In this document: positions 1 to 7,622 of the stretch, piece by piece
Layout: the number at the start of each line of letters is the position of its first letter
Position numbering within the stretch: the first letter of the stretch is position 1
DNA from: Mycolicibacterium vinylchloridicum
Lineage (GTDB): Bacteria > Actinomycetota > Actinomycetes > Mycobacteriales > Mycobacteriaceae
Length of the DNA: 64,000 bases
Direction: 5' to 3'
NCBI RefSeq assembly: GCF_013404075.1
Contig: NZ_JACBJQ010000024.1
Location: 1 to 64,000, forward strand
Made by a program: the position numbers and the translations under genes
Notes under the pieces: model-generated
Told to the model about the DNA's origin: nothing
Database searches by the model: none
What the model saw: only the letters and a program-made list of their open reading frames with translations

Positions 1-210
1 CAGCAAATCCCGAGCCGATCAGAGCTCACCGACCGAACAGGAGGCCACCCCCGCGGCACTGACCGCCTGAACCATCACATCGAAGAATCACACGACGACG
101 TCGTACACCACGCCCCTGGACTTGACCGGGCGCACCACTGCTTCCGTGCGACGTCAGTGATTCCGCGGGGTGCGGGCAACCTAGGTGAGTACCGGTGCGA
201 TGATCGCGCA

Positions 211-639
211 ATGGCCAGCCGCGCCGACTCCGACGAGCACTACGTCCTCGATTTGTGCGACGAGATCCTCGGGATTCAGGGACGGCGCCAGCAGCGGTTC
301 GACTGGCTCCGCGGAGACCCGTCACCATCGCGACCGCGCGGTACGGAGCTCCCAGTCGACGGGTACTGGCCCAGCCTGGGGCTTGTCGTGGAATTCCAGG
401 AGGAGCAGCACTCAGAAGCGGTGGAGTTCTTCGACCGTCGGCAGACCGTCTCCGGAGTCGGCCGCGCCGAGCAGCGCCGCCGTTACGACGAGCGCAAGCG
501 CACCGAGATCCCGGATCATGGGCTGCGTCTCGTGGTGATCGAGAAGTCCGCCTTCACCGTGAAGTCGAAGCGGATCGCCCGTGACCGCGCACGAGACCTC
601 ACGGTTGTCCGTGGGCACCTCGACTCGCGCTGTTGCTGA
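211..639 (+). CDS. Small PD-(D/E)xK nuclease-like hypothetical protein
   Basis: A 142-residue protein from the ATG at 211; an in-frame GTG at 157 would add 18 residues, and neither start has a clear Shine-Dalgarno. Asp50 lies in a PVDGYW context, followed by a hydrophobic strand ending in Glu61-x-Gln63, then an Arg-rich helix and a second strand LRLVVIEK (105-112). This order resembles the minimal restriction-endonuclease-like core (D...ExQ/K...strand) seen in small DUF559/Vsr-like proteins. Function is not known. Its place on an integrative element fits a stand-alone nuclease or an accessory defence gene. It could equally be an uncharacterised mobile-element protein. Confidence 0.5.
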   Translation: MASRADSDEHYVLDLCDEILGIQGRRQQRFDWLRGDPSPSRPRGTELPVDGYWPSLGLVVEFQEEQHSEAVEFFDRRQTVSGVGRAEQRRRYDERKRTEIPDHGLRLVVIEKSAFTVKSKRIARDRARDLTVVRGHLDSRCC

Positions 640-756
640 TCCCGTGCTTGTCGTGCAACTGGACTTCCCCGTGTTTATCGGTGGGTTCACCGACCAGAGA
701 AGGCGGACCTGCGTGATTCGTCGCCGAGTGCGACGCACGTATCCCTCGCTCTTGGG

Positions 757-1593
757 TTACCTGGGCGCATCCGCGACGGCAGCGAGCACATCGGCTGTAA
801 GCGCGGCGACAGAAGCTGCCACCAAGTCGGGGTCGCCGATCCCTTCCTCTGCCCGACCTGCCATGACCGATCCAAGTGCATCGGGGCCGTCGGCGAAAAG
901 AGGTCGCAGCCAATCGAGGGCCTGCTCGGTCACCGTCTTGGAGATCGGGTCGGACAGTAGGCGCTGAAAGCTCGATCCGAGTGCGGTCGTGTCGGTTGTT
1001 GCCACAAGCAGGCGGTAGATATCGTGAGCGTCCTTATCGTTGAGGCGGTCAGGTTGGTCGCGCCGTTCATGGATCTTGTGGATTTTCGCAATCAAGAGTG
1101 CGGCTGGCCCGGCGACTCGGGCTTCGAAAGTCCTTGTGTCGTCAGGGGCGAGCGCAGATATCGTGCGGAGCTCGTTGTCCACCACGGCGGCTTCCAACCC
1201 GACGGTCCGCCTTGTTGCTTGGTTGGAGTGGGGTGGGATTCGGGCTCCGCGATGAGACCTACCGCCTTGCGACAACGCATCTGGAACCATCAGATCGACC
1301 GGGATGCCTGCCGGGTTTAGCCATGCTCCAGGCTGCCCGTTCACGTTCGGGTAGAAGCCAGCTCGCTTCATCGCTTCTTCAAGCAGTGGCTCTTCGGGGA
1401 GTTCCCGAGGGTCCACCGCCAGGTCGCTGTCCTTAGTTGCTTCGGCGATTGCAACGTCAGCGTGGCCACTGTGCAGATAGATGGCCTGCGCGCCGACCAC
1501 GACGATCGAATTGTGTTGTTCATTCAGGGCTTCAAGTGCGTCCAGTAGGGCTGAACGGGCTTTGACGAGAAGGTCATCCACGTCGCCACTCAC
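757..1593 (-). CDS. Nucleotidyltransferase-like AbiEii-type toxin candidate
   Basis: A 278-residue protein from a GTG at 1593, preceded by GGATGGAG at good spacing; longer in-frame starts run into the upstream gene. It has the nucleotidyltransferase layout: a GAQAIYLHSG segment (34-43), an acidic pair D55-S-D57 (motif DSDLAVD) and a later Asp100 in VDLMVP. C-terminal helices carry LLIAKIHKIHER (166-177) and KDAHDIYRLL (187-196), like the conserved K/D-rich region of AbiEii proteins. AbiEii toxins are known to act as nucleotidyltransferases on RNA. The gene overlaps the upstream regulator by 20 bp, so the two are almost certainly co-transcribed. A housekeeping nucleotidyltransferase is less likely given the pairing. 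Confidence 0.7.
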   Translation of the reverse strand: MSGDVDDLLVKARSALLDALEALNEQHNSIVVVGAQAIYLHSGHADVAIAEATKDSDLAVDPRELPEEPLLEEAMKRAGFYPNVNGQPGAWLNPAGIPVDLMVPDALSQGGRSHRGARIPPHSNQATRRTVGLEAAVVDNELRTISALAPDDTRTFEARVAGPAALLIAKIHKIHERRDQPDRLNDKDAHDIYRLLVATTDTTALGSSFQRLLSDPISKTVTEQALDWLRPLFADGPDALGSVMAGRAEEGIGDPDLVAASVAALTADVLAAVADAPR

Positions 1594-2662
1594 TTTCGTT
1601 TCGCTCCATCCATGAGATGAGTTCCTCTCCCTCAGAGGGGTTCCGGCCCGGACCCGTGAGTAGGTCTGCTGCCGCCTGTTCAATCGCGACAATGACAGCA
1701 CCGTTGCGATTGGTACCGGTTCCGGTGAACACGACGTCGTACTTAGGTTCGGCGAGAATCACATTGGCGCCCTTATCCACTGGCCGTAGGCCCCATTCTT
1801 TTGCTGCGCGCGCCGCATCATCGACGTAGACCATCGCCGCGCGGGCGGGTGCGTAAGGCGCCCACTGCGCTGCCGCGATCGTTCCCGTTATTGCGTACTG
1901 CGAGTACTGAGAATTAGCAGCTTTCCTCTGCAGCGCCTCTAGGCCGCGAGGCTCGATGTAGCTTGATGTGCGGTTGGTGCGCAAGAAGCTGTAGTCACGA
2001 CTCCATCGGCGTAGGAGGGTTGGCCAGTCGTTCAGGACGTAGTCCGTTCCCATCTTCTCCACCAGCCCCTCTTCTTGAAGGAACTCCAACACCCGGTACG
2101 TTGCGCCGGTGGATGCCCCGGACGCGCCGACGAGATCGCGCGCCGACCACGGCCCCCGCTTTGCGATGAGTGCCCGGACTACACGCGCGGCGGGCTCACC
2201 TGCCAGCGATCCGCGCGGCCGGCCCGGGCTTCGCCATGGATCTTTATCGGCGCCCCGGTCGCGAACGAACAGCGCGGGACGTGACGACTGGATCAAGATG
2301 TTGCCGGTGGCGTCGATGAACGACATGTTCCCCTGCGACAACCGCTCGCGAACTGGGGGCGCCAGGTATCGGGACATGACCATGGTCTCGGTGTCGATGA
2401 GCTCGCGATCTGCTGCCCACTGCAACTGTTCCGAGATCCTAGGAACGTCGCGGCCGGCGACTAGCCTCTTCGCCTCTACGAGGAATCGAACTTGCTCACC
2501 CGCGGGTGCGGTGAGTGCCAGGATCGCGTCTATGGCGGCGTCCATCGGCGGTCTCTGAATGTCGACTCGCCAGTCGTCAGGTAGACGATCGCGGAGTAGT
2601 TCGGTGCACTCGGTCAAGATCTCCGCCTCCGTGCCGGGCGGTGGAGTGATTGGTTCAGTCAT
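1574..2662 (-). CDS. AbiEi-like winged-helix regulator (antitoxin candidate) with nuclease-like N-terminus
   Basis: A 362-residue protein. The ATG at 2662 is chosen because ACAGGAG lies about seven bases upstream; an upstream in-frame ATG at 2686 has no such site. The middle (about 155-205) is a helix-turn-helix/winged-helix segment (GPWSARDLVGASGASTGATYRVLEFLQ..., positions 170-196). The N-terminal part has a strand ending FLVEAKR (60-66), reminiscent of the ExK of PD-(D/E)xK folds, and NMSFIDATGNILI (112-124). AbiEi antitoxins are DNA-binding autorepressors about 200-300 residues long; this one is longer. It lies directly upstream of, and overlaps, the nucleotidyltransferase gene. Multiple TGTTC/GAACA repeats in its promoter fit autoregulation, which is inferred. 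Confidence 0.65.
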   Translation of the reverse strand: MTEPITPPPGTEAEILTECTELLRDRLPDDWRVDIQRPPMDAAIDAILALTAPAGEQVRFLVEAKRLVAGRDVPRISEQLQWAADRELIDTETMVMSRYLAPPVRERLSQGNMSFIDATGNILIQSSRPALFVRDRGADKDPWRSPGRPRGSLAGEPAARVVRALIAKRGPWSARDLVGASGASTGATYRVLEFLQEEGLVEKMGTDYVLNDWPTLLRRWSRDYSFLRTNRTSSYIEPRGLEALQRKAANSQYSQYAITGTIAAAQWAPYAPARAAMVYVDDAARAAKEWGLRPVDKGANVILAEPKYDVVFTGTGTNRNGAVIVAIEQAAADLLTGPGRNPSEGEELISWMERNESEWRRG

Positions 2663-3027
2663 GAGTATCTCCTGTTCGGAAAACATACCTGTTCCGATGG
2701 CTGCGGAACAAGGGGGTTACCCCGAACAGGTTGCGTCTGCGCATGTCATCTCGCCTGCCGGCCGGGCAAACTTCGTATCTGTTCGCGATATGGCGATATT
2801 CCGCTGACAACGGAATGGGCTCCTAACCCGAACAATTTCGATTACGCAGGTGGCTGTCGGGAGACCCGACCTCTGGTGTTCAGAAACTGAACACCCCCGA
2901 ACCTCGGCCTAGGAGCACCGCACGCGAGCCGGTGCTGCACCCGTCGATGGCGACTCGCTTTGCCGGTCTCGTTCAACAGGCTCGACATGGCGCGAATCTG
3001 ATTCGTCACACGGACAGTTGCCCACCG
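2663..3027. promoter_or_regulatory. 365-bp gene-free region with repeated TGTTC/GAACA boxes upstream of the AbiE-like operon
   Basis: At least six related boxes occur before the strongest element: CCTGTTCGG (2671-2679), CCTGTTCCG (2688-2696), CGGAACA (2704-2710), CCCGAACAGG (2721-2730), TCTGTTCGCG (2778-2787) and CCCGAACAA (2827-2835). They lie in both orientations and so form several inverted pairs. The first overlaps the ribosome-binding site of the regulator gene. The region otherwise holds no credible gene. AbiEi proteins are known to bind inverted repeats in their own promoter; binding here is inferred. Confidence 0.55.
2875..2895. promoter_or_regulatory. Perfect 9-bp inverted repeat with 3-bp spacer (candidate operator)
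   Basis: The core GTGTTCAGAAACTGAACAC (2876-2894), extended by a matching base on each side, is a perfect palindrome around an AAA spacer. It shares the TGTTC/GAACA core with the boxes nearer the AbiEi-like gene. It lies about 215 bp upstream of that gene's start and beyond the 3' end of the convergent-side hypothetical gene, so it could be an operator or a distal regulator-binding site. Confidence 0.5.
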
Positions 3028-3396
3028 TTAAACGTCAGTCACACGGTCGGCCCCAGCGGCTTTCAGCAGCTCGTCGCGTGCTTCATGAAGCCTGTCGAGA
3101 GCGGACCTCAGGTCGAGAGCGGCGTCGGCCAGTTGATAGCGAGCCGCCGGATTGCCTTGTGCGGCAAGGATTGCGGTCGTACGCCTGAGTCTCTCCACGT
3201 AGTGCAGAGCATCAACGGTATGGCGCGCAGTCTGCATTGGGGTGGCTCCACCGGATCGTTCAAGGTGGCTCTTCATGCGCGCTGCCCAGTCGTCGATCGT
3301 GTATAGGTCAAAGTTGTGCAGCGCGTTGAGTACCCACCGCTGCCAGGCCGGCGGCCGTCGTGCCGGTGAATGAAACTGTGGTGGAGAAGCAGGCAT
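3028..3396 (-). CDS. Hypothetical protein, short helical
   Basis: I do not recognise this protein. From the ATG at 3396 it is 122 residues; an upstream in-frame start at 3504 would give 158, but the extra N-terminus is Arg-rich and looks non-coding. It begins with a Pro-rich segment, then a predicted largely alpha-helical body with many Ala, Arg and Leu residues (for example DALHYVERLRRT and LADAALDLRSALDRLHEARDELL), ending at VTDV. No membrane segment or catalytic motif is apparent. It is divergent from the coiled-coil protein at 3598 with about 200 bp between. It is possibly a small structural or regulatory protein of the element. Confidence 0.45.
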   Translation of the reverse strand: MPASPPQFHSPARRPPAWQRWVLNALHNFDLYTIDDWAARMKSHLERSGGATPMQTARHTVDALHYVERLRRTTAILAAQGNPAARYQLADAALDLRSALDRLHEARDELLKAAGADRVTDV

Positions 3397-3597
3397 GTTC
3401 GGAACCCTAAGGTCCGGATTTGCAGTGCAGCTACGCCCAAACCGATCAGGATTCGCAGGACGCTGTGCAGAGCGTCGAACGCCGTAGACCGATGCCAGCG
3501 ACAAATCTCAATTGCCCCAGTGGTCGGTGCCCACCGGTAGCGTCTGCGAGGTGAGCCAAGCGGCCGGTTGATGGCCTTCAATTTCAACGGAGAGACG

Positions 3598-4857
3598 ATG
3601 GCCAACGAGATCGAACTGGTGACCGACGGTGACGGTTTGGCCGTGATCGGTGACTCAGCCGATGTCGAGCGCTTCCTACTCGACCAAGGCCTCAGTACGG
3701 CGCCCTCTAAGGAGCTGGATGTCCGCCGTCTTTCGTCCTTCGCCGGTACGGGTGGCACCGCACTGCGCGTCGGCTCGGAGGTAGGCGCGAACTCGGGCCG
3801 CTGGGTCAAGCTAACCGCGGAATCGGCGCAGGCTGTCAAGCAATACGGCCTGATGGCGACCAAAACCCCGGGCGTCAGTCACGCAATGATCGGGAAGCCT
3901 GGTGAGGTCAAGCAGTGGCTTCAGATCTCCCAGGCGCCGACGGCACTGCTTAGCGGACCCATGGCGCTGTGCGCACTGTCGACGATGATGCAGCAGCAGG
4001 CGATGCAGCAGCAGATGGACCAAATCGTGGAGTATCTCCAGGAGATCAACGAGAAGGTCGATGACATTCTGCGCGCCCAGAAGGATGCTGTGCTTGCGAA
4101 CATGATCGGTGTCGACTTGGCCATTGAGGACGCGCTGACAGTCCGCGGTCAGGTTGGACGGGTCTCGGAGATCACCTGGTCGAAGATTCAGTCGAGTTCC
4201 TTGGTGCTCGCACAAACAGAGGCGTACGCCATACGTCAACTTGAGGCCCTCTCCGAGAATTTGGAGAAGAAAGCCGATCTGGGCAAGATCGCCAAGGCCA
4301 CTAAGGACGCCGAACCCAAGGTGCGAGAGTGGCTGGCGGTGATAGCGCGCTGCCTGCAGCTTCAGGACGGGGTAGCCATTCTGGAACTCGACCGCGTGCT
4401 CGACGCCGTTCCCGAGGACCTCGACAGCCACCGACTGGGCTTGGTCAAAGCCCGCCGCAAACGCCTGGATGTCGTCTCGACCCTCACCGCCCGGTTGCTG
4501 ACTCAGATGAATGAGACCGTTCGGAACGCGAACTCCAAGGTGCTGTTCAATCCGTACGACGCGCCTGCAGCGGTTCGATCGAGCAACGAGATTACGACGG
4601 GCGTGATGGCCTTCCAACACCGTCTCGGCATCGATTCCGGTCACGCCGCCAGCGACGTGAAGCGATGGGGCCAGGCCGCGGGTGAGGTGGTAGACAAAGC
4701 GCTGACAACTGGGGCCGAGAGCGCAACTGTGGCCAAGGTCAAGGCCGTGAATCTGGCAGACGCGGCCCAGGGCAGAGCATTCGATCTGACCGAAGCGGCG
4801 AAGATTAGATCCGCCGAGCTGAAAGACGTCGTCCAAACCTTTTTCCGCCGGAAGTAA
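3598..4857 (+). CDS. Unrecognised 419-aa protein with coiled coils
   Basis: Start at ATG 3598 because GGAGAG sits five bases upstream; an ATG at 3568 lacks a site. The N-terminal about 110 residues look mixed alpha/beta (ELVTDGDGLAVIGDS...). A short hydrophobic stretch, TALLSGPMALCALSTMM (115-131), could be a buried or membrane-associated helix. This leads into MQQQAMQQQMDQIVEYL and a strong coiled coil to about residue 165. A second charged helical stretch follows in the middle, and the C-terminus is helical and ends FFRRK. There is no catalytic motif I can name. It stands alone between two divergent or convergent genes of the element. An oligomerising accessory or defence-type protein is possible but unproven. 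Confidence 0.55.
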   Translation: MANEIELVTDGDGLAVIGDSADVERFLLDQGLSTAPSKELDVRRLSSFAGTGGTALRVGSEVGANSGRWVKLTAESAQAVKQYGLMATKTPGVSHAMIGKPGEVKQWLQISQAPTALLSGPMALCALSTMMQQQAMQQQMDQIVEYLQEINEKVDDILRAQKDAVLANMIGVDLAIEDALTVRGQVGRVSEITWSKIQSSSLVLAQTEAYAIRQLEALSENLEKKADLGKIAKATKDAEPKVREWLAVIARCLQLQDGVAILELDRVLDAVPEDLDSHRLGLVKARRKRLDVVSTLTARLLTQMNETVRNANSKVLFNPYDAPAAVRSSNEITTGVMAFQHRLGIDSGHAASDVKRWGQAAGEVVDKALTTGAESATVAKVKAVNLADAAQGRAFDLTEAAKIRSAELKDVVQTFFRRK

Positions 4858-4887
4858 GAGGCATCGCAGCGGCAAAACCGATCTGGG

Positions 4888-6399
4888 CTACGTGATCGCG
4901 CGCGCAACCTGCGCGGCGAACGCGGGTCCGTCGTTTACCAGTGCGTAGCCGCCGGCAAGGCCCCCTTGATTGCAGAGCGTTTGTCGTCGCCGAACCCTCC
5001 GACATGCCACAACGCCGGTAACGCGATCGATCCGGGTGACGAGGCGCGTAGCTGTGCGCGGCACTATCGAAGTGGGGAAGCGGCTGGCCGAATCGCCGTA
5101 CACCGCTTGGCTGCGTGACCACCGTCGCACGATCCGCCGAGCGGCCAGGTACGCGTCCTGGCCGACCTCGACGATGGCGACCGCCTTCTTGAGTCCGTAG
5201 ACACCCCAGAACCGGCCGGGACCTTTACCGGGTTCTCGCCACAGCGCTGGCACGATGTGCTGATATTCCTTGTCGCCGTGCAGGTTCGGCGACGAGTGCT
5301 TGGTGAAGTAGATGGCCAACCGCTTCGGATCGCACGCCCGCAGGCCATTACGAACGTCGATGGCGGTGCCGGCCAGCCGGTGCCGCGCCTTCTGCTCGAC
5401 GTCAGGGTGGTCGACGACCTGAGCCCACGCTTCAGACAGCCATTGAGCAAAGCTGCGCCCCGACCGGCCAGGCGAAATCGGCGGGGCCATCCAAAGGTGA
5501 ATGTGCGGGGCACCGCGACGCTGAAATTCCAGCTTCCAGATATAGCGCGCCGGTTCGTCATACTCACGTTGGAAGCGCTTGCACCACAACACCATGTGCC
5601 GCTTCACGCTAGCTCCATCGGGTGCGACCACTTCCCAGTCGCCGGGGTAGGTGAGCGTCACCATCGCCGGAACGCGCCCAGATTCGATCAGCGGGCTGTA
5701 GTCGAGCTCGGCGAAGGTGCGGCACATCGACGACCGTGACTTTCGGGACCACTCGGTGACGACACCGCCAGCACCAGACTGGTCGCTTCCCGTAAGACTC
5801 CGTCGGATCGAAGACCCGACGGCCCGATCACCGTGCCCGACGTTGCCTTCGAGGTCTCGTCGGACATGGAACTTCGCGTCGTCAACGTCCCGTTGGTGAT
5901 GGCTGACCGACCGCTCGGCGGTCTGCTCGGCCCGAACAGGATTGGTCCACCCGAGCCGGACGACACCGGGACCGACGGAAATGCGAAACCGCCCGGATTC
6001 AGGCTCGACGCCGCGACGCCCAGGACCACGCGCCCACGGCGGTGCCGGTTCGAACAGCGCTGCGGCCGCGGCGACCATCTCGGGGCTCGGGAACCGCATC
6101 CCCAGTGCGTCGATCGCCCGCACCTCACCGGCCGCGATCCTGTCGCCAACGGGCTCGCGGACATTTTCGGCACATATAACAAGCCCGCCGGCCAGGGCTG
6201 GGTTGAGGCCGGTTGCCTCGGTCGACGTACGGCCGACCGCTGGCGCTCTCCCGCCCTGCGGCCTGGCGGCCTCGGGCGCTCGCGACCTCCCGTCCACCGC
6301 GGCACCCGCGGAACCGAGCCCGAATGGCGGTCCATCCGGTGCCGATGAGCCGCCTGCCGACGGTGCTGAGACGGTGGCTGATGAGTCGATGCTGGGCAT
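4888..6399 (-). CDS. HUH-type rolling-circle replication initiator protein
   Basis: 503 residues from the ATG at 6399, where AGCAGG and GGGGAG lie upstream; several later ATGs are possible because the first 200 residues are low-complexity and Arg/Ala/Gly-rich. The catalytic core is clear: motif I MVTLTYP (246-252), motif II GAPHIHLWM with the metal-binding His299-x-His301, and a likely nucleophile Tyr364 in LAIYFTKHSS. Single-Tyr Rep proteins of this kind nick a double-strand origin and start rolling-circle replication of actinobacterial plasmids and integrative elements (RepSA-like). It reads away from the tRNA attachment scar and is the last gene before it. The origin itself is not identified. 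Confidence 0.75.
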   Translation of the reverse strand: MPSIDSSATVSAPSAGGSSAPDGPPFGLGSAGAAVDGRSRAPEAARPQGGRAPAVGRTSTEATGLNPALAGGLVICAENVREPVGDRIAAGEVRAIDALGMRFPSPEMVAAAAALFEPAPPWARGPGRRGVEPESGRFRISVGPGVVRLGWTNPVRAEQTAERSVSHHQRDVDDAKFHVRRDLEGNVGHGDRAVGSSIRRSLTGSDQSGAGGVVTEWSRKSRSSMCRTFAELDYSPLIESGRVPAMVTLTYPGDWEVVAPDGASVKRHMVLWCKRFQREYDEPARYIWKLEFQRRGAPHIHLWMAPPISPGRSGRSFAQWLSEAWAQVVDHPDVEQKARHRLAGTAIDVRNGLRACDPKRLAIYFTKHSSPNLHGDKEYQHIVPALWREPGKGPGRFWGVYGLKKAVAIVEVGQDAYLAARRIVRRWSRSQAVYGDSASRFPTSIVPRTATRLVTRIDRVTGVVACRRVRRRQTLCNQGGLAGGYALVNDGPAFAAQVARAIT

Positions 6400-6588
6400 T
6401 GGGGTGCCTGCTCCCCGGAGCTCCGAGGCTGTCGATAACGCAAACGGCAGCGACGAAGCGCCTGGTCAGGAGTGCAAGCACCGTGTCCGGTTTATGTCCG
6501 TTCGTCGGACAGACTGAATACGTCAGCGCAGCTCAATGCGGCGCATATGGCGCACAGAATTAAATAAACCGCAGGTCAGCGGCTATCC
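6400..6588. other. Gene-free region between rep and the att scar; small hairpin at 6495-6511
   Basis: No convincing gene is seen here. A perfect inverted repeat TGTCCG-TTCGT-CGGACA occupies 6495-6511, and a near-palindrome GCGCATATGGCGC lies at 6541-6553. Being upstream of rep and next to the att site, these could be a rep operator, an origin nick region or an integrase arm site; the sequence alone does not decide. Confidence 0.35.
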
Positions 6589-6640
6589 CGTCCGCCTGAA
6601 AAGCGGAAGGTCGCCGGTTCGATCCCGGCCCTGGCCACCA
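6589..6640 (+). repeat. 3' fragment of tRNA-Phe(GAA): attachment-site scar (attR)
   Basis: Reads as the 3' part of a tRNA-Phe: anticodon stem TCCGC (6591-6595), loop CTGAAAA with anticodon GAA at 6598-6600, stem GCGGA (6603-6607), T-arm GCCGG-TTCGATC-CCGGC (6613-6629), acceptor 3' strand CCTGGCC (6630-6636), discriminator A and encoded CCA (6638-6640). A functional gene would need GGCCAGG and a D-arm upstream. Instead the upstream sequence is unrelated and cannot pair with CCTGGCC. It is therefore not a working tRNA but the duplicated 3' end left by integration of an element into tRNA-Phe. Confidence 0.8.
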
Positions 6641-6851
6641 GCAGTATTAAATGCCCACGCGTTCAGCGGTTTTCAGCGGTCTCATCGGCAGCCCCAGCCC
6701 GAGCCGTTCATATCCCCGATCCTCGTCGACGGGGTCTTGATCCGAAGTGGCCACAATGCCGGCATCGGGAGCGCCATATCGCTTTGCATGCCGTATGGCT
6801 TACAGTTGACTCTTCGTTAGTCCGCTTCAGTGCCGGGTCGTGGGAGGCCGA
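6641..6851. promoter_or_regulatory. Leader region upstream of the 6852 operon with a weak shared-operator match
   Basis: A 211-bp non-coding stretch between the att scar and the first SDR gene. At 6789-6807, TGCCGTATGGCTTACAGTT matches the inverted repeat found further right (TACTGTAA-N3-TTACAGTA) at 12 of 16 positions. This could occur by chance, so the assignment is tentative. If correct it would place this operon under the same regulator. Confidence 0.3.
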
Positions 6852-7622
6852 GTGTCGGAAAGTGCAGCGCAACGGGCAGTCGTCATCGGTGGCGCATCGG
6901 GGATCGGCTGGGCGGTGGCCAACGGCCTCGCTGCTACCGGACGCCAGGTCACCATCGCCGACCGCAACGCCGAAGGGGCTTCGCAACGGGCCGGGGAACT
7001 CGGCGCCCCGCATGACGCGGCCGGGGTGGACGTCACCGACGAAGCCAGCGTCGCCGCGCTCTTCGAGCGCACCGGGGGAGTCGACATCGTCGTCAACACC
7101 GCCGGATTCGGCGGGTTCGGTCGGATCACCGAACAGCCCGTCGAGGACTTCCGGGCGATTGTCGACTGCTGCCTCACCGGCAGTTTCATCGTGATGAAGT
7201 ACGCCGGGCGGCAGCTGCGCGAAGGTGGTTCGCTGGTCTCGATCACCTCGCTGAACGCGCGGCTGGCCGCACCCGGCATGAGTGCGTACTGCTCGGCGAA
7301 AGCCGGGCTGGCCATGCTGACTCAGGTCGCCGCACTCGAACTCGGCCCGCGCGGGATCCGGGTCAACGCCGTCTCGCCCGGCTTCGTCCACACCCCGCTG
7401 ACCGAACTGGTCACGATGGCCGAGGGTGTCCTCGAGGACTACATCGAGAACACCCCGCTCGGCCGCGTCGGCGTCCCCGAAGACGTCGCCGAGGCCGTGT
7501 TGTTCCTCTGCTCGGACCAAGCCTCCTGGCTCACCGGCGAGGTCCTCGACCTCAACGGCGGCGCCCACCTCAAGCGCTATCCCGACGTGCTCGCCCACGT
7601 CGACCGGATGGCCTCGGCGTGA
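6852..7622 (+). CDS. Short-chain dehydrogenase/reductase (SDR)
   Basis: 256 residues from the GTG at 6852, which has GGGAGG just upstream. A classical SDR: cofactor loop GGASGIG (13-19), NTAG (82-85, a variant of NNAG), and catalytic Ser-Tyr146-x3-Lys150 in YCSAK. It is expected to oxidise or reduce a hydroxyl/keto group with NAD(P)(H); the substrate is unknown. It is the first gene of a tight operon with a second SDR (4-bp overlap), a kinase-like protein, a flavin monooxygenase and an alpha/beta hydrolase, which suggests alcohol/ketone processing around an oxygenation step. Confidence 0.85.
   Translation: MSESAAQRAVVIGGASGIGWAVANGLAATGRQVTIADRNAEGASQRAGELGAPHDAAGVDVTDEASVAALFERTGGVDIVVNTAGFGGFGRITEQPVEDFRAIVDCCLTGSFIVMKYAGRQLREGGSLVSITSLNARLAAPGMSAYCSAKAGLAMLTQVAALELGPRGIRVNAVSPGFVHTPLTELVTMAEGVLEDYIENTPLGRVGVPEDVAEAVLFLCSDQASWLTGEVLDLNGGAHLKRYPDVLAHVDRMASA

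Larger units (their letters stand above)
1..6640. mobile_element. Right-hand end of an integrative element inserted at a tRNA-Phe gene (left end outside window)
   Basis: This stretch holds a HUH rolling-circle replication initiator, an AbiE-like toxin-antitoxin pair and unrecognised proteins, and it stops at a 3' tRNA-Phe fragment at 6589-6640. Beyond that point the content changes to ordinary catabolic genes. Actinobacterial integrative and conjugative elements (the pSAM2 type) typically combine a tRNA 3'-end attachment site with a Rep protein. No integrase, excisionase or FtsK-like transfer gene is visible, so these would have to lie to the left, next to the intact tRNA-Phe. The extent to the left is unknown. 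That this is a mobile element is inferred from the att scar plus Rep. Confidence 0.7.

Noticed and set aside
2663..2895. Mycobacterial SOS (LexA) boxes
   Set aside because: The TGTTC/GAACA boxes do not fit TCGAAC-N4-GTTCGA; spacing and flanks differ.
6589..6640. Functional tRNA-Phe gene
   Set aside because: Only the part from the anticodon arm to CCA is present; the upstream DNA cannot pair with the CCTGGCC acceptor strand or form a D-arm.
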